DNA from: Syntrophales bacterium
GTDB taxonomy: Bacteria > Desulfobacterota > Syntrophia > Syntrophales > UBA5619
Length of the DNA stretch: 15,920 bases
Reading direction: 5' to 3'
Assembly (NCBI GenBank): GCA_028712015.1
Contig: JAQTRB010000015.1
Span: forward strand, 1 to 15,920
Positions 6,982 through 13,503 of the stretch are shown piece by piece. The position numbers were made by a program, and so were the translations under genes. Numbering within the stretch: the first letter of the stretch is position 1; each line of letters begins with the position of its first letter. The notes beneath the pieces are model-generated. The model made no database searches and had not been told where the DNA came from. It was given only the letters and a program-made list of their open reading frames with translations.

Positions 6982-8184
6982 ATGGCGGAATACAGGATAT
7001 TCAAAAAGGCGGATCTCCCCCTTGAGGCGGTGATTCTGTCGGTCGCGGGAATGGCGCTGCTGATTTCCGGAGTTTTGCTTTTCCCGGTCTCCGCCGGGGC
7101 GCTCCCCTATTATGAAAACGGTCTGTACGGGTTGCTTCTGGTCATGTTCGCGTTGCAGATCATCACGCTGGGGAAAACACCGTTCGGCGACATGCGAAGG
7201 TCGAAATTTTTGCTTGTCGTCGGATCGGTGATTGCGGCCGTGGGGATTGCGACCTGTTTTGTTCCCGACATGTTCAGCGAGACTCCCCGCCTGTCGCTGT
7301 CGATCTGTTTCGGCGCGGGAGGGTTTCTATTGCTCCTGCAAATGTTGTTTGCCCCAGACAAATTCCGTTCTTGGGCAAAACGGGGAGGAATTTTCCGGCA
7401 TTTGACTCTCGGCTGCGGGTCGGTTTATTTGTTGTCCATGCTGATCGGGCTGCTGATCTGGAGAAAAAGCCTGCTGACAACGCCCGCAACGGCCGTCGTG
7501 GTTCTGATTTTTGGAGCCGCCGTGGTCTATCTTGCTTTTGTCCTGCGGAAGATCTATCGAGCCTATCCGGAGGCGGAGAAGCCCCGTGAGGGAGGGGTCG
7601 AGCTTTCCACGGAACAGTCCCTGTTGCTGCTCATGGGCATGTTCATGATCCTGCTCGGCGTGCTGCTGGTTCCGGTCAATTTGGGGATGCTCCCTTTTTC
7701 GGGAAGCGCGCAGCTGGGGCTTCTGATGGTGATGTTTGCGGTCCAAATGCTGGCATCCGGAAACACGCCGATCGGCCCTTTTTCCCGTTCGTGGCTGATG
7801 ATTTTATTGGGATTGCTGTTCGCGGCCCTGGGAATCGTTTCCTGCATCATTCCTGACGTCCTGGTCCCTTTTCTGACGATTCTCGTCGGAGTCCTGAATA
7901 TCCTGGGCGGCGCCATCACGCTGGGGAAACTTGTTCTTCCCAACCTGAAGAAATCGGAGGAGCCGCGCGCTCCGCGTCCGGCCATATTGACGAAACTCTT
8001 TGCGACCCAGCTGATCATGAACCTGTTGTCCATGATGTTCGGCACATCCATGCTGATTGCGCACCTGATTCCGGGGCTGGCCGTCGGCGTGATCCTGGCC
8101 TGCAACGGGTTCGTTCTTTTGTATTTGCTTCATATCCTCAAGGTCCTGGAGAAGATGCAGCAAAATAGGGAGGCGGTCGTCTGA
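6982..8184 (+). CDS. Internally duplicated integral membrane protein (about 12 TM spans)
   Basis: A 400-residue, highly hydrophobic protein made of two similar halves. Residues ~16-190 and ~213-390 each appear to contain six transmembrane segments. The repeats are visible by eye: LLFPVSAGALPYY against LLVPVNLGMLPFS, LYGLLLVMFALQI against QLGLLMVMFAVQM, GKTPFGDMRRS against GNTPIGPFSRS, and AAVGIATCFVPD against AALGIVSCIIPD. A charged linker (residues ~190-211) joins them, and a basic/acidic loop follows residue 321. I do not recognise a named family; the half length and span number recall six-span HdeD/DUF308-like proteins, but this is a weak guess. No transporter signature or catalytic residue is evident. 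The ATG at 6982 has no clear Shine-Dalgarno, so reinitiation from the SDR stop 40 nt upstream is possible. It sits in an otherwise soluble-enzyme operon. Confidence 0.78.
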   Translation: MAEYRIFKKADLPLEAVILSVAGMALLISGVLLFPVSAGALPYYENGLYGLLLVMFALQIITLGKTPFGDMRRSKFLLVVGSVIAAVGIATCFVPDMFSETPRLSLSICFGAGGFLLLLQMLFAPDKFRSWAKRGGIFRHLTLGCGSVYLLSMLIGLLIWRKSLLTTPATAVVVLIFGAAVVYLAFVLRKIYRAYPEAEKPREGGVELSTEQSLLLLMGMFMILLGVLLVPVNLGMLPFSGSAQLGLLMVMFAVQMLASGNTPIGPFSRSWLMILLGLLFAALGIVSCIIPDVLVPFLTILVGVLNILGGAITLGKLVLPNLKKSEEPRAPRPAILTKLFATQLIMNLLSMMFGTSMLIAHLIPGLAVGVILACNGFVLLYLLHILKVLEKMQQNREAVV

Positions 8185-8206
8185 TCCGACGATTGAGTCG
8201 TCGATC
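8183..8206 (+). other. Intra-operon hairpin
   Basis: GATC-CGACGA and TCGTCG-ATC can form a nine-pair stem with one bulged C and a TTGAG loop, in the 49-nt gap between the membrane-protein and reductase genes. No T-run follows, so it is unlikely to be a full terminator. It may set mRNA stability or processing between the two cistrons. Confidence 0.45.
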
Positions 8207-8233
8207 ACAGGCACAGAGAAAGGCGTAACCATC

Positions 8234-10156
8234 ATGTACGAAAAACTGCGCAGCCCGATGAACATTGGACAGGTGACCATTCCCAACCGGGTGGTCATGA
8301 CCGCGATGGGGGTGTTTATCGCGGCGCCCGGCGGCGGCGTCAACGACGACATCATCGCGTATTACGAGGCTCGGGCGAAGGGCGGCGTCGGGCTCATCAC
8401 CACCGAGGTCACCCGAATCGCCGACGGCCCGGCCGGCGGCGAACCGTGCCAGCTCGCGGCGCGGAAGCCTTCCGACATTCTGGAGCTTCAGCGGCTGGTC
8501 GACACCATTCACAAGTACGATACGAAAATCTTTGTCCAGCTCCAGCACCCGGGACGCGAAGCCGCGCCGGCCATCATCGGGGAACAGCCGATTGCCCCTT
8601 CCGCCGTTGCCAATCCCATGGGCGGCGCCATGCCGCGCGAGCTGACGACGGCGGAATGCGAGGAACTCGTCGAGAAATTCATCAACGCGGCATGGATCGT
8701 TCAGAGGTCGGGTGCCGACGGCGTCGAGCTCCACGGGGCGCACGGCTACCTGATCAACGAATTCCTTTCGCCCGCGATGAACCTGAGGAGCGACAAGTAC
8801 GGCGGAAGCTTCGAGAACCGCATGCGGTTCCTGACCGAGATCATCGCGGGAATCCGGGAAAGGTGCGGGAAGAAATTCCCCCTGTCCGTCCGCATCAACG
8901 CCGAGGAGATGATCGAAGGCGGCATCGACCTTCAGGAGGCGGTGAAGATCGCGGTTGAACTGGAGGCGGCAAGCGCGGATGCCATCAACGTGAGCTGCTA
9001 CACGATCGGCTGTATCGAACCGGGAACCTTCCGGCAGGGCTGGAAGAGGCATATGGCGGCGGCAATCAAGAAAGCCGTCAAGATCCCGGTCATCGCCGTA
9101 TGCAACATCAAGGAGCCCGCCGTCGCCGAGCAACTTCTGGAAGAGGGATGCTGCGATTTTGTCGGGGTGGCGCGCGGACACCTGGCCGATCCTCAGTGGT
9201 GCAACAAGGCCTTTTCCGGCCGCGAGGCGGAAATTCGCAAATGCATCGGCTGCCTGGCGTGCTTTGGCGAGATCGTAAAACTCAAGCGCGTCAAGTGCGC
9301 GGTGAACCCCGTAACCGGGCGCGAACGGGAATACGCCCATCCGGTGAAGAACGGCGCCGGGAGAATCGTCGCGGTGATCGGGGCGGGGCCGGCCGGCGTC
9401 GAAGCGGCGCTGACGCTGAAGGAGCGGGGATTTTCGCCCGTGTTGTTCGACGACGGCGCCCGAATGGGCGGTACGCTGAACACCGCGGACAAGGGTTACG
9501 GCAAGGAGAAGATCACGCGCTACGTCGATTCTCTGGGTGAACAGGCGCAAAAGGCCGGAATCGCGGTCCGGCTGAACGAAAAGGCGACGATCGAATCCGT
9601 GAAGGCGCTGAACCCCTGCGGCGTTTTTGTGGCCTGCGGCGCGGAGCCCTTGGTCCCGCCGATCCCGGGCATAGACGGTGAGAATGTGTTCACGGCCGAG
9701 GACGTGCTGCTGGGCCGCGCGAATCCGAAGGGCAAGATCGCCGTGATCGGCTCGGGCATGACGGGAATCGAGACGGCCGAGGTGCTGGCCGAACGCGGAT
9801 GCCGTTTGACGCTGGTCGAGATGCTGCCGTCCGTCGGCCCCGGCATGTACGAAACGGTCGTCGCGGACGTGATGAGCCGGATTGTACCGCATGACCCGAA
9901 GGTGCTGACCGGTCACCGGTTGGAACGGGTCAGACCGGACGGCGTGGAGCTGACGAGGCTGGAAGACGGTGAAAAGGTGTTCGTGGAGGCAGATGCCGTC
10001 GTGCTCGCCATGGGCGTAAAACCCCGCAAGGCCGTCGTGGACGAATTTAAGGCGGCGTTCCCAAACGTGCGGATCGTGGGTGACGCCGCGAAGGGCGGGC
10101 GCATCCTCGAGGCGACCCAGGACGCCCACGGCAAGGCTTTTGTTTTTGAGGCGTGA
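8234..10156 (+). CDS. Old-yellow-enzyme type FMN/4Fe-4S/FAD reductase (2,4-dienoyl-CoA reductase / BaiCD-like)
   Basis: A 640-residue protein with the full three-domain layout of the 2,4-dienoyl-CoA reductase family. Residues 1-330 form an FMN TIM barrel, with HGAHGYLINEFLSP (catalytic-type Y172) followed by YGGSFENRMRF. An Fe-S site follows at C337, C340, C343 and C355. The first Rossmann motif, GAGPAGVE (383-390), suits FAD, and the second, GSGMTGIE (506-513), suits NAD(P)H. Relatives move electrons from NAD(P)H via FAD and the cluster to FMN and reduce a conjugated C=C bond of enoyl-CoAs, bile-acid enones, isoflavones or similar substrates. The Cys spacing is CX2CX2C, where E. coli FadH has CX2CX3C. 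The loop where FadH has its second catalytic residue (His252) is instead VSCYTIGCIEPG, which points to a different substrate. A GAAAGG ribosome binding site lies ~10 nt upstream. Confidence 0.9.
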   Translation: MYEKLRSPMNIGQVTIPNRVVMTAMGVFIAAPGGGVNDDIIAYYEARAKGGVGLITTEVTRIADGPAGGEPCQLAARKPSDILELQRLVDTIHKYDTKIFVQLQHPGREAAPAIIGEQPIAPSAVANPMGGAMPRELTTAECEELVEKFINAAWIVQRSGADGVELHGAHGYLINEFLSPAMNLRSDKYGGSFENRMRFLTEIIAGIRERCGKKFPLSVRINAEEMIEGGIDLQEAVKIAVELEAASADAINVSCYTIGCIEPGTFRQGWKRHMAAAIKKAVKIPVIAVCNIKEPAVAEQLLEEGCCDFVGVARGHLADPQWCNKAFSGREAEIRKCIGCLACFGEIVKLKRVKCAVNPVTGREREYAHPVKNGAGRIVAVIGAGPAGVEAALTLKERGFSPVLFDDGARMGGTLNTADKGYGKEKITRYVDSLGEQAQKAGIAVRLNEKATIESVKALNPCGVFVACGAEPLVPPIPGIDGENVFTAEDVLLGRANPKGKIAVIGSGMTGIETAEVLAERGCRLTLVEMLPSVGPGMYETVVADVMSRIVPHDPKVLTGHRLERVRPDGVELTRLEDGEKVFVEADAVVLAMGVKPRKAVVDEFKAAFPNVRIVGDAAKGGRILEATQDAHGKAFVFEA

Positions 10157-10183
10157 TTCCATAAAGAAAGGAGAATAGTGATC

Positions 10184-11032
10184 ATGAAGTCTGGAAGCTA
10201 CTTCATCCCCAAGGAGAAAATCGCGGGTTTCATGAAGGACGGCGCGATGAACAGCCAGGAGGGCATCTTTCTCTATGGCATCACGGACCCGAAGGTCAAA
10301 AACCTATTGCCGCCACCCCTTGAACTCGTAGAACCGGCCAATCCGATGTTCTATGTCTACATCGTGAACATCCGCGAGCCGACTTTTGCGCCGTGGTACA
10401 TGGAGGGCGGCATCGGCTTGCTGGCGAAATACGGGGACAAGTCGGGCGTGTATTTCCTGAGCCTTCAACTCAGCGGCCCCGGCGCGCTGATGGGAGCCTA
10501 CTCCGGCCGCGAGTCCTCGGGGCTTCCAAAGAAGCTTTGCGAGCGGATCGTCGTCGAGCGCGTGGACGACAGCGCGCATTGCTTCATCGAGCGCAAGGGT
10601 GTTCGTTTGATCGACGTGGAGCTGGAGATCGGAAAGTACAACGACCCGGACTACCGCGCGGAGGCGGAGGCCTGCATGACGCGGAAGGAGCCGTTCGTCA
10701 CGGGAGGAGGATGCCTTCTGCATCGATACCGCATGGGCGTAAATGGATTCACGGACATGGAGCTCCTCTACTACGACAGCCCAACGAGATACTACACGTG
10801 GGAACCCGCTTCGGCGACGATCGATCTGCGATCCTCCATCGACGACCCGTGGGCGGAAGTTCCGGTCGTCCGGGCGCTGGGCGCCGGCTGGTCAAAGAGC
10901 GACAACTGGGTCAACAGCCTGACGACACTTTATCAGTACAAGGACAGCGAAACAATGGACATTATGCAGTACCTGTTCTCGGGCCGCTACGACCGCTGCA
11001 CGCTTTGCCGAAGCCATCAACGTTACGAGTAG
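10184..11032 (+). CDS. Acetoacetate decarboxylase family protein
   Basis: A 282-residue protein of the acetoacetate decarboxylase (ADC) superfamily. The key motif GRESSGLPKKL holds the adjacent lysines K116-K117, the position of the Schiff-base lysine pair in Adc, preceded by the R109-E110 pair. The upstream YVYIVNIREPTFAPWYMEGG and the glycine-rich middle fit the family. Members decarboxylate beta-keto acids through an imine; other members are aldolase-dehydratases or hydrolases, so decarboxylation is likely but not proven. It is longer than Clostridium Adc (about 245 residues), and the extra tail ends with C272-T-L-C275 close to a His. I chose the ATG at 10184, 10 nt after AAAGGAG; an in-frame GTG at 10178 lies only 4 nt after it. 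It is the fourth gene of the operon, 27 nt behind the reductase. Confidence 0.86.
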   Translation: MKSGSYFIPKEKIAGFMKDGAMNSQEGIFLYGITDPKVKNLLPPPLELVEPANPMFYVYIVNIREPTFAPWYMEGGIGLLAKYGDKSGVYFLSLQLSGPGALMGAYSGRESSGLPKKLCERIVVERVDDSAHCFIERKGVRLIDVELEIGKYNDPDYRAEAEACMTRKEPFVTGGGCLLHRYRMGVNGFTDMELLYYDSPTRYYTWEPASATIDLRSSIDDPWAEVPVVRALGAGWSKSDNWVNSLTTLYQYKDSETMDIMQYLFSGRYDRCTLCRSHQRYE

Positions 11033-11068
11033 CCGTCCGGACCAATCAAAAGCAAAGGGGAGGCAATC

Positions 11069-11923
11069 ATGGAAGTAAACAAAGGATACTTTGCGGGCAA
11101 GACCGCGGTTGTCACAGGCGCGGCGTCGGGCATCGGGCTGGCGCTCATTGAAGAGCTCTTGGCCTCCGGCGCGGAAAAGGTGGTCGTGGCCGATTTTAAT
11201 CAAGCGAACCTTGAAAAGCACGTGAACCGGCTGAAAGGGCAGTACCCGGGCAAGGTAAAGGGCATCCTCTGCAACGTCACCCTTGAGGAAAACGTCAGGG
11301 CGATGATCGCCGGCGCGGTGGAATTCTTCGGTGGGAAGATCGATCTCCTGATCAACAACGCCGGCGCGGGTTTCTTCGGGTTTTTCGTGGCGCCATCCGA
11401 TCCGGGCGGGCTGGAGAAGCTTGGCTTTAAGGAGCAGACCAACGCCGACTGGGAAAAGGCGTTCGCGCTGAACTTTTACGGTGCACTGTACGGATGCCGC
11501 GCGGCAATCCCGCTGATGCGGAAACAGGGCGGCGGCCAGATCGTCAATATCATCTCGGGTATCGCATTCTACCATATGCCGTATCAGTCGATGTACGCCG
11601 CCACGAAGGCCGCGCTGAACGCCATGACGCTTTCGCTGCGCGCCGAGTTCTGGGACGACCGGATCAAAATCTCCTCCGCGACCCCCGGCACCACCGCCAC
11701 CGCCATATGGGAAGGAAAGACAATGCCCGAAGGCATACAGACGCCGCAGCAATCGGCGCGGAGAATCCTGGCCGGGGCAGCAAACAACAGAAGGGTCATC
11801 TACGGGGACGACGCCGATGAATCCGGTTCCAAGAACTGCTTCGATGTGGATTGTCAGGAGATTCCCGACCAGTACCTGCTGAACATCGCGCGTCAGCGAA
11901 GAAACGGCAAAATGGCCGTATAG
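11069..11923 (+). CDS. Short-chain dehydrogenase/reductase (NAD-type motif)
   Basis: A 284-residue classical SDR. The cofactor loop TGAASGIG is at residues 16-23, and NNAG at 96-99. Catalytic residues N135, S163, Y176 and K180 (YAATK) are all present, and TPG follows. The second strand ends in VVVADFN, where D42 would bind the adenosine ribose and favour NAD(H). An insertion of about 15 residues after the NNAG strand (FFVAPSDPGGLEKLGFKEQ) enlarges the substrate side compared with a standard SDR. The product should be an alcohol/ketone oxidoreductase. It has the same length as the first SDR of the operon but differs enough not to be a recent duplicate. A strong GGGGAGG ribosome binding site lies 5 nt before the ATG. 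The next start is 16 nt past its stop. Confidence 0.88.
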   Translation: MEVNKGYFAGKTAVVTGAASGIGLALIEELLASGAEKVVVADFNQANLEKHVNRLKGQYPGKVKGILCNVTLEENVRAMIAGAVEFFGGKIDLLINNAGAGFFGFFVAPSDPGGLEKLGFKEQTNADWEKAFALNFYGALYGCRAAIPLMRKQGGGQIVNIISGIAFYHMPYQSMYAATKAALNAMTLSLRAEFWDDRIKISSATPGTTATAIWEGKTMPEGIQTPQQSARRILAGAANNRRVIYGDDADESGSKNCFDVDCQEIPDQYLLNIARQRRNGKMAV

Positions 11924-11939
11924 AAAGGACGTTGGGGTT

Positions 11940-12233
11940 ATGCTGAAAGTGATTGCCAGGCAGCACATCCGACCGGGGAAAATGGACGAGTATCTGGAAG
12001 CGATCCGGGATTTGGTGGACGCGACCAGGCGCGAACCCGGCTGCATCGAATACGGCGTTTACGTCGACCGTGCGCGCAACCTCGGCATATTTATCGAAAC
12101 ATGGGAGAGCGCGGAGCATTTGGCCGTTCACGGAGGCGTGTTGGCCGCGTCGCCGCACCTGCAAAAGATCGCGCCCTTCATCGATCCGGATGCGCCCTCT
12201 TATCCCGTGGAAGTCTGCGAAAAAGGGTACTGA
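11940..12233 (+). CDS. Antibiotic biosynthesis monooxygenase (ABM) domain protein
   Basis: A 97-residue protein that is a single dimeric alpha-beta-barrel (ABM/YgiN-like) domain. LKVIARQHIRPGKMDEYL forms the first strand and helix, TRREPGCIEYGVYVD the typical middle, and IETWESAEHLAVHGG...SPHLQ the family signature with its spaced histidines. ABM proteins act as cofactor-free quinol or polyketide monooxygenases, haem-degrading enzymes or simple binding partners. It is the last gene of the operon, before the hairpin terminator. Pairing it with an ADC-fold enzyme, SDRs and an enoate reductase hints at work on an aromatic, quinone-like or polyketide-like intermediate. A requirement for oxygen would be odd in an anaerobe, so a non-oxygenase role is possible. 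The ribosome binding site AAAGGA is ~10 nt upstream. Confidence 0.85.
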   Translation: MLKVIARQHIRPGKMDEYLEAIRDLVDATRREPGCIEYGVYVDRARNLGIFIETWESAEHLAVHGGVLAASPHLQKIAPFIDPDAPSYPVEVCEKGY

Positions 12234-12577
12234 CGAGAAGAATTCGTCGGATCCGGTGCGATAAAAATGATATCCGTTCCCATTGAAAACCCGCCCGCCT
12301 GATCAGCCGTCGGCGCTTCTCAGGCAAGCGGGTTTCCACCATGTCTCATGGCATGTTTCAAAAGGTCATTGATCAACTTGGAACGTTTCGATTTCATTTA
12401 TTTGTGAAAGCAACCGGTCTGCACTGATGCATTTGGTCACAATCAAGAATCTCATTTTGATCAGCCGTACGAACCTCAGGTTCCCAGGTCTACCCCTTCC
12501 TCACACGAACAAATAGCGCTGGAAAATTTCGGGAAATTTGGCTAAGAAGATCTCCGATATCCACCAGGGAGGAACGG
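12234..12577. other. Non-coding gap of 344 bp before the MoxR gene
   Basis: Besides the hairpin at 12285-12337, the gap holds a GAACCT-C-AGGTTC palindrome at 12471-12483 and an AAATTT-CGGG-AAATTT repeat at 12524-12539. Both are upstream of the MoxR gene and could be operator or promoter elements. The middle part (about 12345-12465) is more A/T-rich than its surroundings. I find no convincing small gene or tRNA. Confidence 0.5.
12285..12337 (+). terminator. Hairpin terminator at end of the six-gene operon
   Basis: AACCCGCCCGCCTGA (12288-12302) pairs with TCAGGCAAGCGGGTT (12320-12334), 13 of 15 bases, with a 2-nt internal mismatch and a 17-nt loop. It begins about 50 nt after the ABM stop. The 3' side has only three T residues, while the opposite strand reads TTTTC after the stem, so it may work weakly or in both directions. 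Confidence 0.6.
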
Positions 12578-13429
12578 ATGAATTCGATCAATGAACCTGC
12601 ACGTTTCCAAGGCGCCGCAAAATATGTCCTCGATGAGGAACTAGCTAAGATCGTTAATGTTTCCATCGTCTTGGAAATGCCGCTTCTGCTGAAGGGCGAA
12701 CCGGGCACCGGCAAGACGATGCTCGCTTACGCCATTGCCGAAAGCCTGGCGATGCCGCTGATCGTCCTGAACGTCAAGTCCAGCATGAAGCTGCTGGACG
12801 CCCTCTACCAGTACGACACCCTCACCCGCCTGAACGACAGTCGCTTCGGAGACTCCAAACGGGAGGTCAGCAACATTGAAGAGTACATCCGAATGGGGAA
12901 GATCGGCCAGGCGTTCGTTTCCGACTGCCGGACCGTTCTGCTGATCGACGAAATCGACAAGGCGGACACGGATTTCCAGGACGACATGCTCGACATCCTC
13001 GACCAGATGCAGTTCGATATCATCGAGATCGACCGGACGGTCACGGCCCGGCACCGACCCGTGATCATCATCACGTCGAACGCCAAAAAGGATCTCTCCG
13101 ATCCCTTCCTCGGCCGCTGCAACTTCCATCACATCGCCTTTCCCGATCCGGAGATGATGCGGATGATTCTCAACGTTCATTTCCCGAAACTCTCCGAAGG
13201 GCTGGCGAAGGCCTGCCTCGCCGCCTTCTACCGGCTTCGGGAATTTCGCGGGATCGAGAAGAAGCCGGCCACCCGGGAATTGATCAACTGGATCCGTGCG
13301 CTTCAGGCCGATCCTGATTTCGACTTGCGATCGCTGGAAAAAGGTAATCTCCCCTGCCTCGGGGTTCTTTTTAAAAAGAGCGTCGACCTGGATCTAGCGA
13401 TCCAGCAAACGGGCGGTTCCCGCCGATGA
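12578..13429 (+). CDS. MoxR-family AAA+ ATPase
   Basis: A 283-residue AAA+ protein. Walker A is GEPGTGKT (40-47), Walker B is VLLIDEIDKAD with D124-E125, sensor 1 is ITSN (to N168) and an arginine-finger candidate sits in FLGRC (R180). The C-terminal lid domain has the CATR-like KPATRELINWIRAL (around residue 230-245). MoxR ATPases act as chaperones that mature or activate metalloenzymes and other complexes, together with a VWA-domain partner, as in CoxD/CoxE and RavA/ViaA. The next gene encodes exactly such a partner, 74 nt downstream. The ATG has a good GGGAGGA ribosome binding site. No carbon-monoxide dehydrogenase or other obvious client is encoded in the window. Confidence 0.9.
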   Translation: MNSINEPARFQGAAKYVLDEELAKIVNVSIVLEMPLLLKGEPGTGKTMLAYAIAESLAMPLIVLNVKSSMKLLDALYQYDTLTRLNDSRFGDSKREVSNIEEYIRMGKIGQAFVSDCRTVLLIDEIDKADTDFQDDMLDILDQMQFDIIEIDRTVTARHRPVIIITSNAKKDLSDPFLGRCNFHHIAFPDPEMMRMILNVHFPKLSEGLAKACLAAFYRLREFRGIEKKPATRELINWIRALQADPDFDLRSLEKGNLPCLGVLFKKSVDLDLAIQQTGGSRR

Positions 13430-13503
13430 CCAACGGGCGAGAATTGTCTTTCGAACGCTGTCCGCAGCGGGGCAACCCCTCCACGGTTTGATCGAGGAAA
13501 GGC

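Noticed and set aside
5841..7004. A 387-codon minus-strand frame covering the gap before the first SDR and the SDR itself
   Set aside because: It has no motif and is His/Arg-rich opposite the SDR; the part in the gap lacks coding character, and the SDR on the plus strand is clear.
8138..10162. A 674-codon open frame on the minus strand opposite the OYE/Fe-S reductase gene
   Set aside because: It is rich in His, Arg, Asp and Gly, shows no domain or motif, and lies exactly opposite a gene with intact cofactor motifs. High GC content keeps such antisense frames open.
12267..12302. An 11-codon frame (MISVPIENPPA) just before the terminator hairpin, considered as a leader peptide
   Set aside because: There is no ribosome binding site, no run of regulatory codons and no gene close downstream to be attenuated.
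12420..12520. A possible tRNA on either strand, because of GGTTC-like stretches
   Set aside because: The arms do not form a cloverleaf; the GGTTC stretch belongs to a simple palindrome.
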